Positions 50,475 to 60,111 of a stretch of DNA of 64,000 nt are shown here, piece by piece. Origin of the DNA: Rhizobium ruizarguesonis. Lineage in GTDB: Bacteria; Pseudomonadota; Alphaproteobacteria; Rhizobiales; Rhizobiaceae. Position numbers and translations under genes: made by a program. Every line of letters starts with the position of its first letter. Within the stretch, counting starts at the first letter, position 1. The stretch lies in contig NZ_PQIG01000094.1 of NCBI RefSeq assembly GCF_012349115.1, positions 1 through 64,000 of the forward strand, read 5' to 3'. The notes beneath the pieces are model-generated. The model searched no databases and was not told the DNA's origin. It was given only the letters and a program-made list of their open reading frames with translations.

Positions 50475-50750
50475 ATGCCGCATACCACGCGCGAGAAGAC
50501 CAAGCTTATCAACCGCGTCCGCCGCATTCGCGGCCAGATCGAGGCGGTCGAACGGATGCTCGAGGATGAGAAGAGTTGCGCGGAAGTGCTGCAGGTTATT
50601 GCCGGCGCCAGAGGCGCGATCAATGGCCTGATGTCCGAGATGATCGAGGATCATATTCTTCTTCACGTCGCCGCTGGAGACCTTGCGCAAAAGGACCGTG
50701 ACGACGGCGCCGCCGAGCTTGTCGACGTCGTGCGGGCCTACCTGAAATAG
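50475..50750 (+). CDS. RcnR/FrmR family metal-responsive repressor
   Basis: This 91-residue all-helical repressor has H3, C35, H60 and H64, exactly the RcnR nickel/cobalt ligand set. FrmR-type formaldehyde sensors have Glu in place of H64. The overall sequence (RVRRIRGQIEAVERMLEDEK) also resembles FrmR, so the RcnR label rests on the four ligands. A CTATCC...GGATA operator lies upstream. Its likely targets are itself and the divergent secreted-protein gene. Confidence 0.82.
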   Translation: MPHTTREKTKLINRVRRIRGQIEAVERMLEDEKSCAEVLQVIAGARGAINGLMSEMIEDHILLHVAAGDLAQKDRDDGAAELVDVVRAYLK

Positions 50751-50860
50751 CAAGTACGCCGTCACCGATCAGAAGACGATCGGCTCCCCCGCCACGGGCT
50801 GGCGGGGTTTCTCCATCTACACGCACTTAAGTTCGGCGACGGTTACTCCAGTCGCATTCG

Positions 50861-52747
50861 CTACGGCGCCCCGGTAGTCCAGATTCCGCCATAGTGTGAT
50901 GGGATCGTGAGGGAGATCTGTTGCAGCGCGGCGATATTCGGCAGGTTTAGGGTGCCCCCGTGCAATTCCTCGATGTAATCGCCAGCAATCGGAAACCAAA
51001 ACGGCACCCTCTGCTCGGTGCTGCCGGTGTTGATCGCGACCAGCGTATAGCGGGCGGCTTGGTGGCGCGCAAACATCAGCACGCCTTGCTTCTGATAGCG
51101 ATCCCAATCATTGAAGAAGTAGTATGCGCCGCGCCGGATATGGTCCCGATCACGCCTGATACGAAGCAGCTTGCGAACAAGCGAGACAATGGGCTGGCCG
51201 GAACTGTCATAGAAGTAATCCCATCGAAGAGGACGCAGGAGGCCGACGCGCCCTGCACCAATGTCGGGGAGGAAGTAGTTTTCCGCGAACTCCTCGCCCT
51301 GCCAGAGCATCGGAACGCCCTTGGACATAAGTAGCGCGATCAAGTAGGGCTGCAGCATGTACCAGCGGCCGCGGTCTCCCTCCTGGAACAGAGGATTGCC
51401 GGCCTCATCCAGGTTGTAGCTTCCGAAATTGCACAGGAAGCGCTCGTGATCGTGGTTCTCGATATATTGCAGCGCCGACTTCGGAACTCGATCGCCATTC
51501 ATGGTCTCTTGTTCAGTGTAGCCGAATAGCCCCAAGCGAAGTCCCAGATCGGCCAGCCGCCCCCTGTCTCCGCGCGCGACACTGCGTGCCGCATCGAAGG
51601 TTTGGTTCTGCCAGGTGCTGTTCGAGTAAGTCGAGCGCAATACGCCGTCCGGATCCTCGAGCTGCTCGGCCATCTGCACGAGGGCAAGCGGTTCGCCGCC
51701 GCCCATATCGAACCGCTGCCAGGGAGATGCACCTTGCGCAACCTTCGCCTTTGTCAGTTGGTAAGTTTCATAAACCAGACCGGCATAGCCGACACCGAGC
51801 GGCCCATCCCAGTAGTTCGGTACGCAGTCATAACGGACGCCGTCGACGTGGTAGACTTCGAGCCAGTGATGATTGACCGTGAAGAAGAAGTCGCGTGTGA
51901 ACTGGCGGTTGAAGTCTGTGCTCTTGCCGAAGTTGCTAAAATAGTCCTTTGCGAATGGTCCCATGAAGGGGGACTCGCGGTAGCCCAGTCGCGTGTAGGC
52001 GTCATAATATGGAAAATCCACGCCGGTGTGGCCGTAGACCACATCCACGATCACCGCAATGCCATGCTGGTGACAGAGATCGACCAGTGCCTGGAAATCG
52101 GAGCGCTTGCCGAAGCGTTCATCGACGCCGAAATAGCCGATCGGCAGATAGCCCCAATCGACCGAGCTGCCGACGTTTGAGAGTGGCATGATCTCGATCC
52201 CATTGATGCCGAGATCGGCCAGGTAGGCGACGCGACTTCGGATTCGCTCCAAATCGCCGCCGAGCTCGGCAATATTGATCTCGTAGAGAACAAGGTCCGA
52301 CAAAGACGGCGTGCGCCATTGCGCCTCGGCGGCGCTCCAGACATGTGGCTGGTAACCGAGGGTGAACGCCGAAAGCTTTCCCACACCGAATTCGCGGGCA
52401 AAAGGATCGATGATCCAATCGAGGACGCCGACGTTCGGGTTCGTGATCGTATAGCGATAGACGTACCGGCCGGCCGCTCCCCAGGCTGAGCCCGGAGCCG
52501 TGGGCGCGGTGCCGGCTATTGGAACCGTGGCGGACCAGAAGTCACCATGTGGTTGGCGCAAACTGTGTGTGAGCGGAAACTCGCGAGGCGGCACATTCTG
52601 CAGGAACTGATCAGCTTCGTGGATGATCTTTACCGCAACGGCGTTGCCGTCATTCGTCGAGACCCATGGCAGCCAAAGGCCGAACGTGACCGCGCCGTTG
52701 TTTTCGATGGCGCCAAGATCGCCCGTCGGAAGCAGGTTCATCGCCAT
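50861..52747 (-). CDS. GH13 family glycoside hydrolase/transferase (alpha-amylase type)
   Basis: This cytoplasmic GH13 enzyme has an N-terminal CBM48-like domain (residues about 20-140). The catalytic barrel carries all three acidic residues, in frame numbering from the GTG at 52768: DVVYGH (242-247), nucleophile D314 in VRYD, acid/base E368 in QMAEQ, and HD at 439-440 in YIENHDHERF. No signal peptide is seen. The layout resembles branching enzymes or trehalohydrolases, but the exact reaction cannot be read. The ATG at 52747 is 5 bp after the stop of the upstream GMC gene; a GTG at 52768 would overlap it by 16 bp. Either way the two are translationally coupled. Confidence 0.82.
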   Translation of the reverse strand: MAMNLLPTGDLGAIENNGAVTFGLWLPWVSTNDGNAVAVKIIHEADQFLQNVPPREFPLTHSLRQPHGDFWSATVPIAGTAPTAPGSAWGAAGRYVYRYTITNPNVGVLDWIIDPFAREFGVGKLSAFTLGYQPHVWSAAEAQWRTPSLSDLVLYEINIAELGGDLERIRSRVAYLADLGINGIEIMPLSNVGSSVDWGYLPIGYFGVDERFGKRSDFQALVDLCHQHGIAVIVDVVYGHTGVDFPYYDAYTRLGYRESPFMGPFAKDYFSNFGKSTDFNRQFTRDFFFTVNHHWLEVYHVDGVRYDCVPNYWDGPLGVGYAGLVYETYQLTKAKVAQGASPWQRFDMGGGEPLALVQMAEQLEDPDGVLRSTYSNSTWQNQTFDAARSVARGDRGRLADLGLRLGLFGYTEQETMNGDRVPKSALQYIENHDHERFLCNFGSYNLDEAGNPLFQEGDRGRWYMLQPYLIALLMSKGVPMLWQGEEFAENYFLPDIGAGRVGLLRPLRWDYFYDSSGQPIVSLVRKLLRIRRDRDHIRRGAYYFFNDWDRYQKQGVLMFARHQAARYTLVAINTGSTEQRVPFWFPIAGDYIEELHGGTLNLPNIAALQQISLTIPSHYGGIWTTGAP

Positions 52748-52752
52748 TTGCT

Positions 52753-55197
52753 TCACAATGCCTTCCACTGAATCCGGCGGAAGAACAGGCGCCCGGTGTG
52801 AGTCTGAAGCCCGACGAAGCGCGGATCCTGCGCCGTCGAGGGCTGCGCACGGCGTGGTGATTGCGGATCGCCGGTGAAATGGAACTGATTGACGGTCTGG
52901 CTATTCAAAGACACTTTGATGTCAGGACCATCAACCGTGAGCTCATAGTCGTTCCATTCACCGATGGGACGGGTCTGAGGCGATATGTCAGGTCCCTTAA
53001 AGCCGTATATGGCGGTCGTACGGTGGATCGGCGTATTGTCAGGTCGCGCAAGCTCATCGATCTGCAGCTCAAGGCCGAAATTGACACCAACATAGGCGGT
53101 GTTGTCGTATCCCTCGTTCCTCGGATCGGGGAAACCAAAGAAAATACCGGAATTGTCGTCCGGCGCGGTCATCATCCATTGTAGGCGTAGAACGTATCTC
53201 TCCGGTGTGGGCCGCGTCAGCCAGAGCAGACCGAGATCCGTACCGGTCTGGCTTTCCAGCATGCCGCGGTGCACTCGAAACCTGCCCGGATCACTCCGTC
53301 CAGGCTGATTGCTGATCGTCGACATTTCCCAGTCGCCGAGCGACGTGCCATCGAACAGAACCTCGAAGCCTGGATCGCCAGTAAAGGGCGCCGGCGTCAT
53401 GATGAGGTCGCCTGTACGACGTGACAGGGCGATGCCGGTCAGCATCGGGTTCGGCGAGCCGATGCTTGGAAAGAGTGCAGGGCCTGCGGCGTAGAGGTTT
53501 TCTACATGGTGAAAGCGACCGTCCTCATCCGTGACGCCACGACTCGGATCTGGGTCCATGCGCAAGGTGCCGGTCTCGTGGTGAGTGGTGCCGAGGGGAT
53601 CGTGACCAGGCGGCGGAATCGCCTGCCCGGGTGCGAAGGCAGCAGCAACGCTTACCATCGCATTGTCCATGGCTGCCCAAAGCTCATCGTCCCTGGACGT
53701 CTGCAAGAGCGTCACCATGGCCCGCCGCACGCCATATTCGTCGGTGCGGGCGTCCAGATCGACACGGCTCGGATGCGAACCGAGACTGCCCATATCCGCG
53801 GGCTCCATTTCGCCAAGCCCGCGGATCGCAATCGCGACATGCGTATCGTTGGAGGTGCGCAGCTGGTCGTAGAAATCGATGTCTGGAACCTTTCGATAGA
53901 GTTCGTCCTCCCCGCCAACATTGCTGCCGCCGCCGCTTGCTGCGATCTGAAGATGAAAGGTGCCGATAACGTCACCATTGGCTCGGGTTGCTCGCCCTTT
54001 CACGAAGAGTGCCGACGTCTGTAACTCGTTCGTCGTCGATGAGAGCCCGGGAATCGCGGTCCGAGGCACCCGAACGACCAGGTTGGAGCGGAGGTGGGCG
54101 ATCAGGTTCTTACCGATCAACGGGAGAGTGGGCAAATCGCTCCCGTCAAATGACACGAGAGCAAGTCGCGCACTCTCGATTGTGCCGAGCGCGATGACAA
54201 CGGCACCGCCTGGGGCAAGATCGATACGGCCGCGGTTCGTATTCACGCCGGTGACGCGCCAGGTGCCCGCCGCAGTACGTTCCTTAGCCAAGTTGAGAAT
54301 GTGCGTGTCCGGCAGCACCATGAAATCCTTGTTGCCGTCGGAAGCTCCAGTGCCGGTCGAGGCGGTGCGAGCGGCCTTCATCATCAGCGGGACAGTGCTG
54401 AACTTGTTGAGCGGGAAAAAGCCGGCATGCGGTGGCCGGGCCTGAACAGCGAGGGGGGCCTCAAGCTTCAGCATGTTTAACAGATCGGCGGGCGAGAGCC
54501 CGTCCGACGAGGATAGACCGAGAAGGTCCAGCGGATTTGAACCGGGCTTCAATAGCGGCGATGGCGGCAGCGAGGGCAATGGGATGACGTCTTTGATGCC
54601 GCCAGCCGCGTTGAACAAGTTCTGCCGGAGCACGCGATGCAGTTCGCCGAAAATGAAGTCGTTCGTCTCGTCGACGCCAATTTGGCGCGAACTTTCATCG
54701 AAATAGCGGCTATTCAGTTCGGCGACGGTCGCTGCTGGCCAAGTCGCCATCTCCTCATCCAGAAGCCGCGGCGACCAGCCGCCCCAATAGAGAGATCGGC
54801 CGCCCAGCGTGTACGCGAGCCCCATGAATGGAATTCCGGAGACCCATGGAATGCCCCAAACCTCGTTCCGGGGCGGCTCCGGCTGATTTGCGCTCAGATC
54901 GAGAAAAGAAGGAGCCTGGGGGTTGGAAAAACCGAGGATTCCAGTGTTCTGTACGTGTTCTGGAACAGTGAAAAGTCCAGCTTCCACGACAAGCGTACGC
55001 AAGCCTTTACCAGCCTGCCTTTGCCGAAACCAAAGGTGCTCGGCAATTGCAGCGCCAAAGGTTCCACCGCCGACAACGATGAAATCGAAAGGTCTTCCCC
55101 CCTCACTGCGCCATGCCTCCACCTCCGAGAAGTCATTGCAGAGATAACGTCCCTGCACGTCTTTCGTAAACGACGTGAACTCGCTGGATTTTGCCAT
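52753..55197 (-). CDS. GMC oxidoreductase fused to a DUF1080 (3-keto-glycoside hydrolase-type) domain
   Basis: This 814-residue fusion has residues 1 to about 600 as a GMC flavoenzyme. It shows VVGGGTFGAAIAEHL (FAD, about 41-55), the C-terminal HHETGTLRM with the catalytic His, and PNPMLT near the end of the domain. Residues about 608-814 are a DUF1080 beta-sandwich (VLFDGTSLGDWEM, NSGIFFGF, GEWNDYEL, RFVGLQTH), a fold that includes 3-keto-disaccharide hydrolases. GMC enzymes can oxidise sugars at C3; cleavage by the second domain would follow directly. GGGGAG precedes the ATG. The downstream GH13 gene is coupled to it. Confidence 0.85.
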   Translation of the reverse strand: MAKSSEFTSFTKDVQGRYLCNDFSEVEAWRSEGGRPFDFIVVGGGTFGAAIAEHLWFRQRQAGKGLRTLVVEAGLFTVPEHVQNTGILGFSNPQAPSFLDLSANQPEPPRNEVWGIPWVSGIPFMGLAYTLGGRSLYWGGWSPRLLDEEMATWPAATVAELNSRYFDESSRQIGVDETNDFIFGELHRVLRQNLFNAAGGIKDVIPLPSLPPSPLLKPGSNPLDLLGLSSSDGLSPADLLNMLKLEAPLAVQARPPHAGFFPLNKFSTVPLMMKAARTASTGTGASDGNKDFMVLPDTHILNLAKERTAAGTWRVTGVNTNRGRIDLAPGGAVVIALGTIESARLALVSFDGSDLPTLPLIGKNLIAHLRSNLVVRVPRTAIPGLSSTTNELQTSALFVKGRATRANGDVIGTFHLQIAASGGGSNVGGEDELYRKVPDIDFYDQLRTSNDTHVAIAIRGLGEMEPADMGSLGSHPSRVDLDARTDEYGVRRAMVTLLQTSRDDELWAAMDNAMVSVAAAFAPGQAIPPPGHDPLGTTHHETGTLRMDPDPSRGVTDEDGRFHHVENLYAAGPALFPSIGSPNPMLTGIALSRRTGDLIMTPAPFTGDPGFEVLFDGTSLGDWEMSTISNQPGRSDPGRFRVHRGMLESQTGTDLGLLWLTRPTPERYVLRLQWMMTAPDDNSGIFFGFPDPRNEGYDNTAYVGVNFGLELQIDELARPDNTPIHRTTAIYGFKGPDISPQTRPIGEWNDYELTVDGPDIKVSLNSQTVNQFHFTGDPQSPRRAQPSTAQDPRFVGLQTHTGRLFFRRIQWKAL

Positions 55198-55727
55198 CTC
55201 CCTGCTCCCCTTGAGGTGGACAAATTGGTCCTATGCGGCATTCTCCTTGGTAATTGTGCTGCAAAGCGCGACAGCGGGCTCAGGGGTTCAGCTCAGTCAG
55301 CGCCGATCCCTCTCCTGAACTGGTGTCGCCGCGAGGCGCCAATGATGACGACCGCTGTTATCTAGCTGCTAGCGCGACTGGTACGTGGTCCACGCTACTC
55401 TTCCGAAAGTCGGCACGCAATATAAAACCTATAGGAGAGCGCTTGCTGGACCCGACGTTCGGTGCCGATCGATCTGCATAAGACACTCCGAACCGATGCA
55501 TGCGTGGAAAGACGGCTCAGATTTGGCTCTAGCCAATCCCGGTAGGGAGCAGATCAGCAAGGTATAGATCACCGAGAGCTTCTGCTGGAACAGGCAAATG
55601 CGGCTAGTGGCGTGAGCGCGAGTGAGGCCCAAGTCGATGGAGGCAAGGCTTTGCACATCGAGATGGTAGTCCGAACTGGTGAACAGCACGGTAGGAGGAG
55701 CACATGGAGAGCCCGCCACAAGTCTTC
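55198..55727. other. Intergenic stretch between GMC fusion and ABC permease
   Basis: It contains the promoter region of the GMC gene. Open frames here are short or overlap the permease in other frames, and none is supported. Confidence 0.35.
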
Positions 55728-56726
55728 TTATTTTGTGCTTCCGCCTTGCAGGCGGATGCGGGGATCGAGGAAGCCGAGCGCGACATCCGAAACCAGCATG
55801 CCGATGACATTGAGGAAGGCAAGAAACATCAGGAAGGAACCCGCAAGATACATGTCCTGGCTCTGCAGCGCCTTGATGAGCATCGGCCTCGTCGTCTCCA
55901 GCGACAGCACGATCGCGACGATCTCGGCGCCCGAGATGATCGTCGGCAGGATCGAGCCGATATCGGCGACGAAAAAGTTGAGCGCCATGCGCAGCGGATA
56001 TTTGACCAGCGCTTTCAGCGGCGGCAGGCCCTTGGCACGCGCAGTGACGACATATTGCTTCTGCATCTCGTCGAGCAGGTTGGCGCGCAACCGCCGGATC
56101 ATGCCGGCCGTGCCGGCCGTGCCGACGATGACCACGGGGATCCACAGATGAGAGAGGATCGACTGCGCCTTCGCCCAGCTCATCGGCTCGTTGAGGTACT
56201 TATGATCCATCAGATTGCCGATCGAGATGCCGAACCAGATATTGGCGAAGTACATCAGGATCAGCGCCAGCATGAAGTTCGGAATGGCGATGCCCATCAG
56301 GCCGAGGAAGGTCAGCCCGTAATCACCCCAGCTGTACTGGTGCGTGGCCGAATAGATGCCGATCGGAAAGGCGATCAGCCAGGTGAGCAGGATCGTCGTG
56401 AAGGAGACGAGCATCGTCAGCCACAGACGATCGCCGACCACGTCGGAGACCGGCAGCTGGTATTCGAAGGAATAGCCGAAATCGCCGTGCAGCATGCCGC
56501 CGACCCAGTAGAAATAGCGCACGATCTCCGGCTTGTCGAAGCCGTATTGCTGGCGCATCTCCTCGATTTCCTGGAGGTTGGCGGTCTCGCCGGAGGCGCG
56601 CAGCTCGGCGATCTGGCTCTCGAAGAAGTCGCCCGGTGGCAGCTCGATGATGGTGAAGACCAGCGCCGAGATCACGAGCAGCGTGGGGATCATGGCGGCA
56701 ATTCGCCAGAGGATATATCTTATCAC
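55728..56726 (-). CDS. Orphan ABC transporter permease (DppB/YejB-like)
   Basis: This 332-residue permease has the standard N-terminal helix (MIRYILWRIAAMIPTLLVIS), a periplasmic loop with ELPPGDFFES, five further helices and the coupling loop (VVTARAKGLPPLKALVKYPL). The reading frame is intact. No binding protein, second permease or ATPase lies within several kilobases, so it is a stranded part of an operon or works with proteins encoded elsewhere. YejB-type proteins carry the same long loop. Confidence 0.82.
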   Translation of the reverse strand: MIRYILWRIAAMIPTLLVISALVFTIIELPPGDFFESQIAELRASGETANLQEIEEMRQQYGFDKPEIVRYFYWVGGMLHGDFGYSFEYQLPVSDVVGDRLWLTMLVSFTTILLTWLIAFPIGIYSATHQYSWGDYGLTFLGLMGIAIPNFMLALILMYFANIWFGISIGNLMDHKYLNEPMSWAKAQSILSHLWIPVVIVGTAGTAGMIRRLRANLLDEMQKQYVVTARAKGLPPLKALVKYPLRMALNFFVADIGSILPTIISGAEIVAIVLSLETTRPMLIKALQSQDMYLAGSFLMFLAFLNVIGMLVSDVALGFLDPRIRLQGGSTK

Positions 56727-57166
56727 GCGTTTCCTCCCGAACTCGTTATGAACGTCCTTCCAAGCATAGAAGCACAGAATAGCCCATTCAATGCTAGCGT
56801 TATCTGAGGATGGGGCCAGACTGAAGTATTTCGCGATCCTTTGCCATTTCCTTGCTTGACAACAACGGGGGATACAAGAGGTACGGCGATGTGCTGTATT
56901 GGAAATGAAGGCCCCGAAGAGCTTGGCCGTTGAAATTCCCGGACGCGCGGCAGGTCAGTTAGCCAACGCCACCAATTCTTCCTGCTGGGTCGATCTGCAT
57001 CTGCTGCTCCTGTGAGATTGATGACAGCCCGTATGAACTCGCGAGCAATCTCGGGACAGTCTAGGACGCGGATAATCCTTTCGGGTAGTCGACTGCCGAA
57101 TACCGCGATGTCATCGGCGGCGACTTCAACTTAAATCGGACGCAATCATCACGACATTCGCGTCGT
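56727..57166. other. Intergenic stretch, no supported gene
   Basis: It lies between two divergently transcribed genes, so promoters are expected. No clear palindrome or RNA gene is recognised. Confidence 0.3.
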
Positions 57167-57832
57167 ATGACATCGTTCCGCCAGTTAGTCTCCATCAAAC
57201 TTTGTGTCCTCGCCGGGCTAGCCGTCGCCGGTGCTCCGACAGGCGCGGAGGCCCACCCTCATATCTTCGTCGACGCGATGTTCGAGGCGGTCGCGGGCGG
57301 GGACGGTAGCCTGGTGGAATTGCGAGACAACTGGCGCTTCGACGAAGTCTTCTCGTCATCGGTGCTTCTCGACTACGATAAGAACCGCAACAACACTCTC
57401 GACCCTGCGGAGATAGCGGCGGTCGCGAAGACGGTGCGGGAATCGCTTAGCCAGTACAACTACTACACAAACGTGACGATCAACGGCAAGGCGGTGGCGC
57501 TGGCTAAGCCAGATGTCCTGCAGGGCACCTATGAGGACGGCTCCCTCACGCTATCGTTCAGTCAGAAGCCGGTGCAGAAGACGCCGTTGAAAGGGTTGAT
57601 CGTATTCCGGGTCTTCGACCCGACGCTCTACACGGCCCTGGATTTTGCCGACGACACGGCCATGAAGACGTCAGGCGACAGTTTCGGCCGATGCACGCGA
57701 AAGGTCGTCAGGCCCGATTCGAAGGAGATTCTCGCGGAAAACCAGGCGATGCTGACCGCTATGTTCTTCAACGACCCAATGGGGACCGACTATTCGCAGA
57801 TCGTTGCCACCCGGCTTGAGGTTCGTTGTTAA
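57167..57832 (+). CDS. DUF1007 family periplasmic protein with EF-hand-like loop
   Basis: This 221-residue exported protein has a signal peptide (cleavage near AEA-HPH) and the DUF1007 start HPHIFVDAMFE. The middle has a loop DKNRNNTLDPAE that fits an EF-hand calcium site (D1, N3, N5, T7, D9, E12). DUF1007 genes are often linked to NicO/RcnA metal transporters, though none is adjacent here. The next gene starts 54 bp downstream in the same direction. Confidence 0.8.
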   Translation: MTSFRQLVSIKLCVLAGLAVAGAPTGAEAHPHIFVDAMFEAVAGGDGSLVELRDNWRFDEVFSSSVLLDYDKNRNNTLDPAEIAAVAKTVRESLSQYNYYTNVTINGKAVALAKPDVLQGTYEDGSLTLSFSQKPVQKTPLKGLIVFRVFDPTLYTALDFADDTAMKTSGDSFGRCTRKVVRPDSKEILAENQAMLTAMFFNDPMGTDYSQIVATRLEVRC

Positions 57833-57886
57833 GCATTCTTCAATCGTGATGGCGGACCTTCGCAGATCTGATTCGGGAGGATATAC

Positions 57887-58888
57887 GTGAATCCCCAGCT
57901 CAAACTTCTCAAATTTTTCGGACTGCTCGCAGCCGTCGCCTGTTTATCGGCGACCTCCGATTCCTTGGCGTCAGAAGGGGCGTCCCGGCTTCCGGATTGG
58001 CTGAACGCGCATGTCGGTGCCGGAACCGAAGAGATCGCACCAAAGGTGCTGGAAAGGGCGCGTGCACTCTACCTGGAACAAGTTTCGCAAGGCAAGGTCC
58101 GGAGCGCCTGCTACTTTGCCATGGACGCAACACGTCCAAACGATCTGACCGACGGGGCGTCGGGGGGCCGGTTCTATATCATCTGCGAAGCAGAGCGGTC
58201 CTTTCGGGTGATTTCCTCGGGTCATGGCGGTGGCCGCAACCTGCAGGGAGTCGCCAACTTCACCAACGGACGGCAGTGCGCCAAGAACTTCGGCAACGCC
58301 CTCAACTCCAATCTGACCGCAGGAGGAGCCTACCTCACGAGCGAGATCAAGACCTCCTTCAAGGGCTACTACAGCGTTTCCCCAAAGCAGGACGCATTCC
58401 TGACCAGATCGTTCGTGCAGTTCGACGGCCTTGGAGAGACCGCCAATGCCAGGGAGCGCGCGATAGGCGGACATGCCTCCGCACTTGTCTCAGGCATCTG
58501 CATGTTGAAGAAACCCGACAGTCCATACGCCAACCGCGACGGATTTGTTCCTCGTGGCAAACTCATCACCTATGCGGGCGGCCGCAGCGATGGCTGTACC
58601 AGTTGGTCGCCGTCAGAGACGCCTCAGGTGCTGTCGATGGTGAAGGACAATCCGACGACGCTCTACATCTATCCTGAGTCAAAAGACATCGCCGCCGTCT
58701 CCAAGGCCGTGGCGGCGGGCCAGTCGCCCGCACGTCTCGGCCTCTACTGGAACGCCTCGTGTCTGCAAGAGATCGGCGTTCCAAAATTCTGGCCGAAGGA
58801 GACGCTGGAGCCGATCATTACCAAGTTCGTCCAGGATCATCCCGCACCGCCGCCGCGTCCGATTCCGATCTGTGAACCGTCACCTTGA
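57887..58888 (+). CDS. YkuD_2-type murein L,D-transpeptidase-like protein
   Basis: This 333-residue exported protein has a signal peptide (MNPQLKLLKFFGLLAAVACL). Its core resembles the YkuD_2 family: SSGHGGGRNLQGVANFTN, then IGGHASALVSG and GRSDGCTSWS with the catalytic-type His and Cys. The insert between these blocks is longer than usual and the C-terminus ends in a Pro-rich tail. GTG start after GGGAGGA. It probably acts on peptidoglycan in the periplasm; activity is not proven because the canonical spacing differs. Confidence 0.72.
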   Translation: MNPQLKLLKFFGLLAAVACLSATSDSLASEGASRLPDWLNAHVGAGTEEIAPKVLERARALYLEQVSQGKVRSACYFAMDATRPNDLTDGASGGRFYIICEAERSFRVISSGHGGGRNLQGVANFTNGRQCAKNFGNALNSNLTAGGAYLTSEIKTSFKGYYSVSPKQDAFLTRSFVQFDGLGETANARERAIGGHASALVSGICMLKKPDSPYANRDGFVPRGKLITYAGGRSDGCTSWSPSETPQVLSMVKDNPTTLYIYPESKDIAAVSKAVAAGQSPARLGLYWNASCLQEIGVPKFWPKETLEPIITKFVQDHPAPPPRPIPICEPSP

Positions 58889-59415
58889 GTCTGCGGGGCT
58901 GACCGAACGACGTTAAGCTGCATCTTCTCATTGGATTTTGACCTGTGTAGAGAAATGAGCCTAATAATCCTGCAGCGCGCCGACCAGCTTGGAGAGCATT
59001 CTCGCGGCTGGGTGACGGATCATGGCCGCATTGGAATCGTCCATAAACCATAGCACTGCGCAACATTATCAGTACCTGCAGCACGCGTCAGGAAAGGTTG
59101 ACCGCGACGGTTGCGATTGCCGGCAGCTGGATGTGGCGCATCCGCTGGCACGGGCGAGCAAGCGCGATACCTGATCGTGGCGGGGGCGAGACGACACGGT
59201 TCGTCGGGCGGCTACACACCATCGGGAGATCAGCCGCCGATTTCTGCGCTGATCCTGAGAATCCATCTTAGCGCGCCCCGCAGCCCCTTTGCCCGGTGGC
59301 GAGACATTTCGGCGAAGACATGTTCGTCGCTCCGGATGACGCGCGCCGGCCAGCCGCCGCTCCCTGAACCTATCTCGCGGCACGACCTCCCTGCCAGGAT
59401 AAACATAGTTACTCG
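58889..59415. other. Intergenic stretch, no supported gene
   Basis: Several overlapping open frames exist on both strands, but none shows a domain. I regard it as non-coding or decayed. Confidence 0.3.
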
Positions 59416-59637
59416 CTAAACTGCTCCGTGCCCGCCATGCATGAGCGCGGCAGGTGGGCGCATGGCACGTCTCGTAGCCCGCCAGGCAAGGGTCGTCCAC
59501 TCCTCCCACGTCAGACCTGTACTCTGTCGCACAAACTGATAAATAGAGCGCCCGCGGAATCGGAGAAATTGTCCGCTACCGGACGCGGTCGGCAGCGGTG
59601 GAACTAGAAAACGGTTTGCACGTTTTCCGGCCGCCAA
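59416..59637 (-). CDS. Possible small hypothetical protein
   Basis: This 73-codon frame encodes FLRFRGRSIYQFVRQSTGLT and WEEWTTLAWRATRRAM, with a plausible amphipathic/aromatic pattern. No domain is recognised, and the ribosome binding site is weak. It is included with low confidence; it may be a random open frame divergent from the XRE gene. Confidence 0.25.
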   Translation of the reverse strand: MAAGKRANRFLVPPLPTASGSGQFLRFRGRSIYQFVRQSTGLTWEEWTTLAWRATRRAMRPPAALMHGGHGAV

Positions 59638-59652
59638 AAGGAACCCAACGAC

Positions 59653-59871
59653 ATGAATATGGCCTCGAAGATTGCGAAATCCCCTGTTGTCCCGTCCATC
59701 GGCGCCCTGCTTGCAGATGCTCGCCAGGCTCGCGGCTATTCGCTGGACGACGTCGCAGAAACCACTGGTCTAACAGTGGCAGAGGTGACAGCTCTGGAGA
59801 ACGACGCGGATTTCGACGCGTCGAAGATCCGTAGAATCGCAGCCGCTCTGGGGGTTTTAGAAAAGATTTGA
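59653..59871 (+). CDS. Small XRE-type helix-turn-helix protein
   Basis: This 72-residue protein is mostly a single HTH: SIGALLADARQARGYSLDDV, AETTGLTVAEVTALEND. Such proteins bind DNA or act as antitoxin-like partners. AAGGA lies upstream of the ATG. It stands alone between two gene-poor stretches. Confidence 0.75.
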   Translation: MNMASKIAKSPVVPSIGALLADARQARGYSLDDVAETTGLTVAEVTALENDADFDASKIRRIAAALGVLEKI

Positions 59872-60111
59872 AGACGCGCGCCGCGCTGAAATCGCTACAC
59901 AAGCTACTTTAACGAGGGTGTCTGCAGCAGCCCACCGGGTACCGGGTAGCGCTTCAATGGGAACACGTCCACGCTGCTACAGCTTACGGGGATAGCCAAG
60001 CTACAGGCTCAGCCGGGCTGGACGCCTCCGTCTAGTCGGCTGGCCCGAATTAATTGCCAAGCGCCTGAAGTCATTCGTCGCACCTTGCTCTTTGGGCAGC
60101 CGGGCCCGACA

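Noticed and set aside
59069..59509. A 146-codon minus-strand frame rich in Arg and Cys
   Set aside because: The composition is that of a random frame in GC-rich DNA, and it overlaps other equally open frames.
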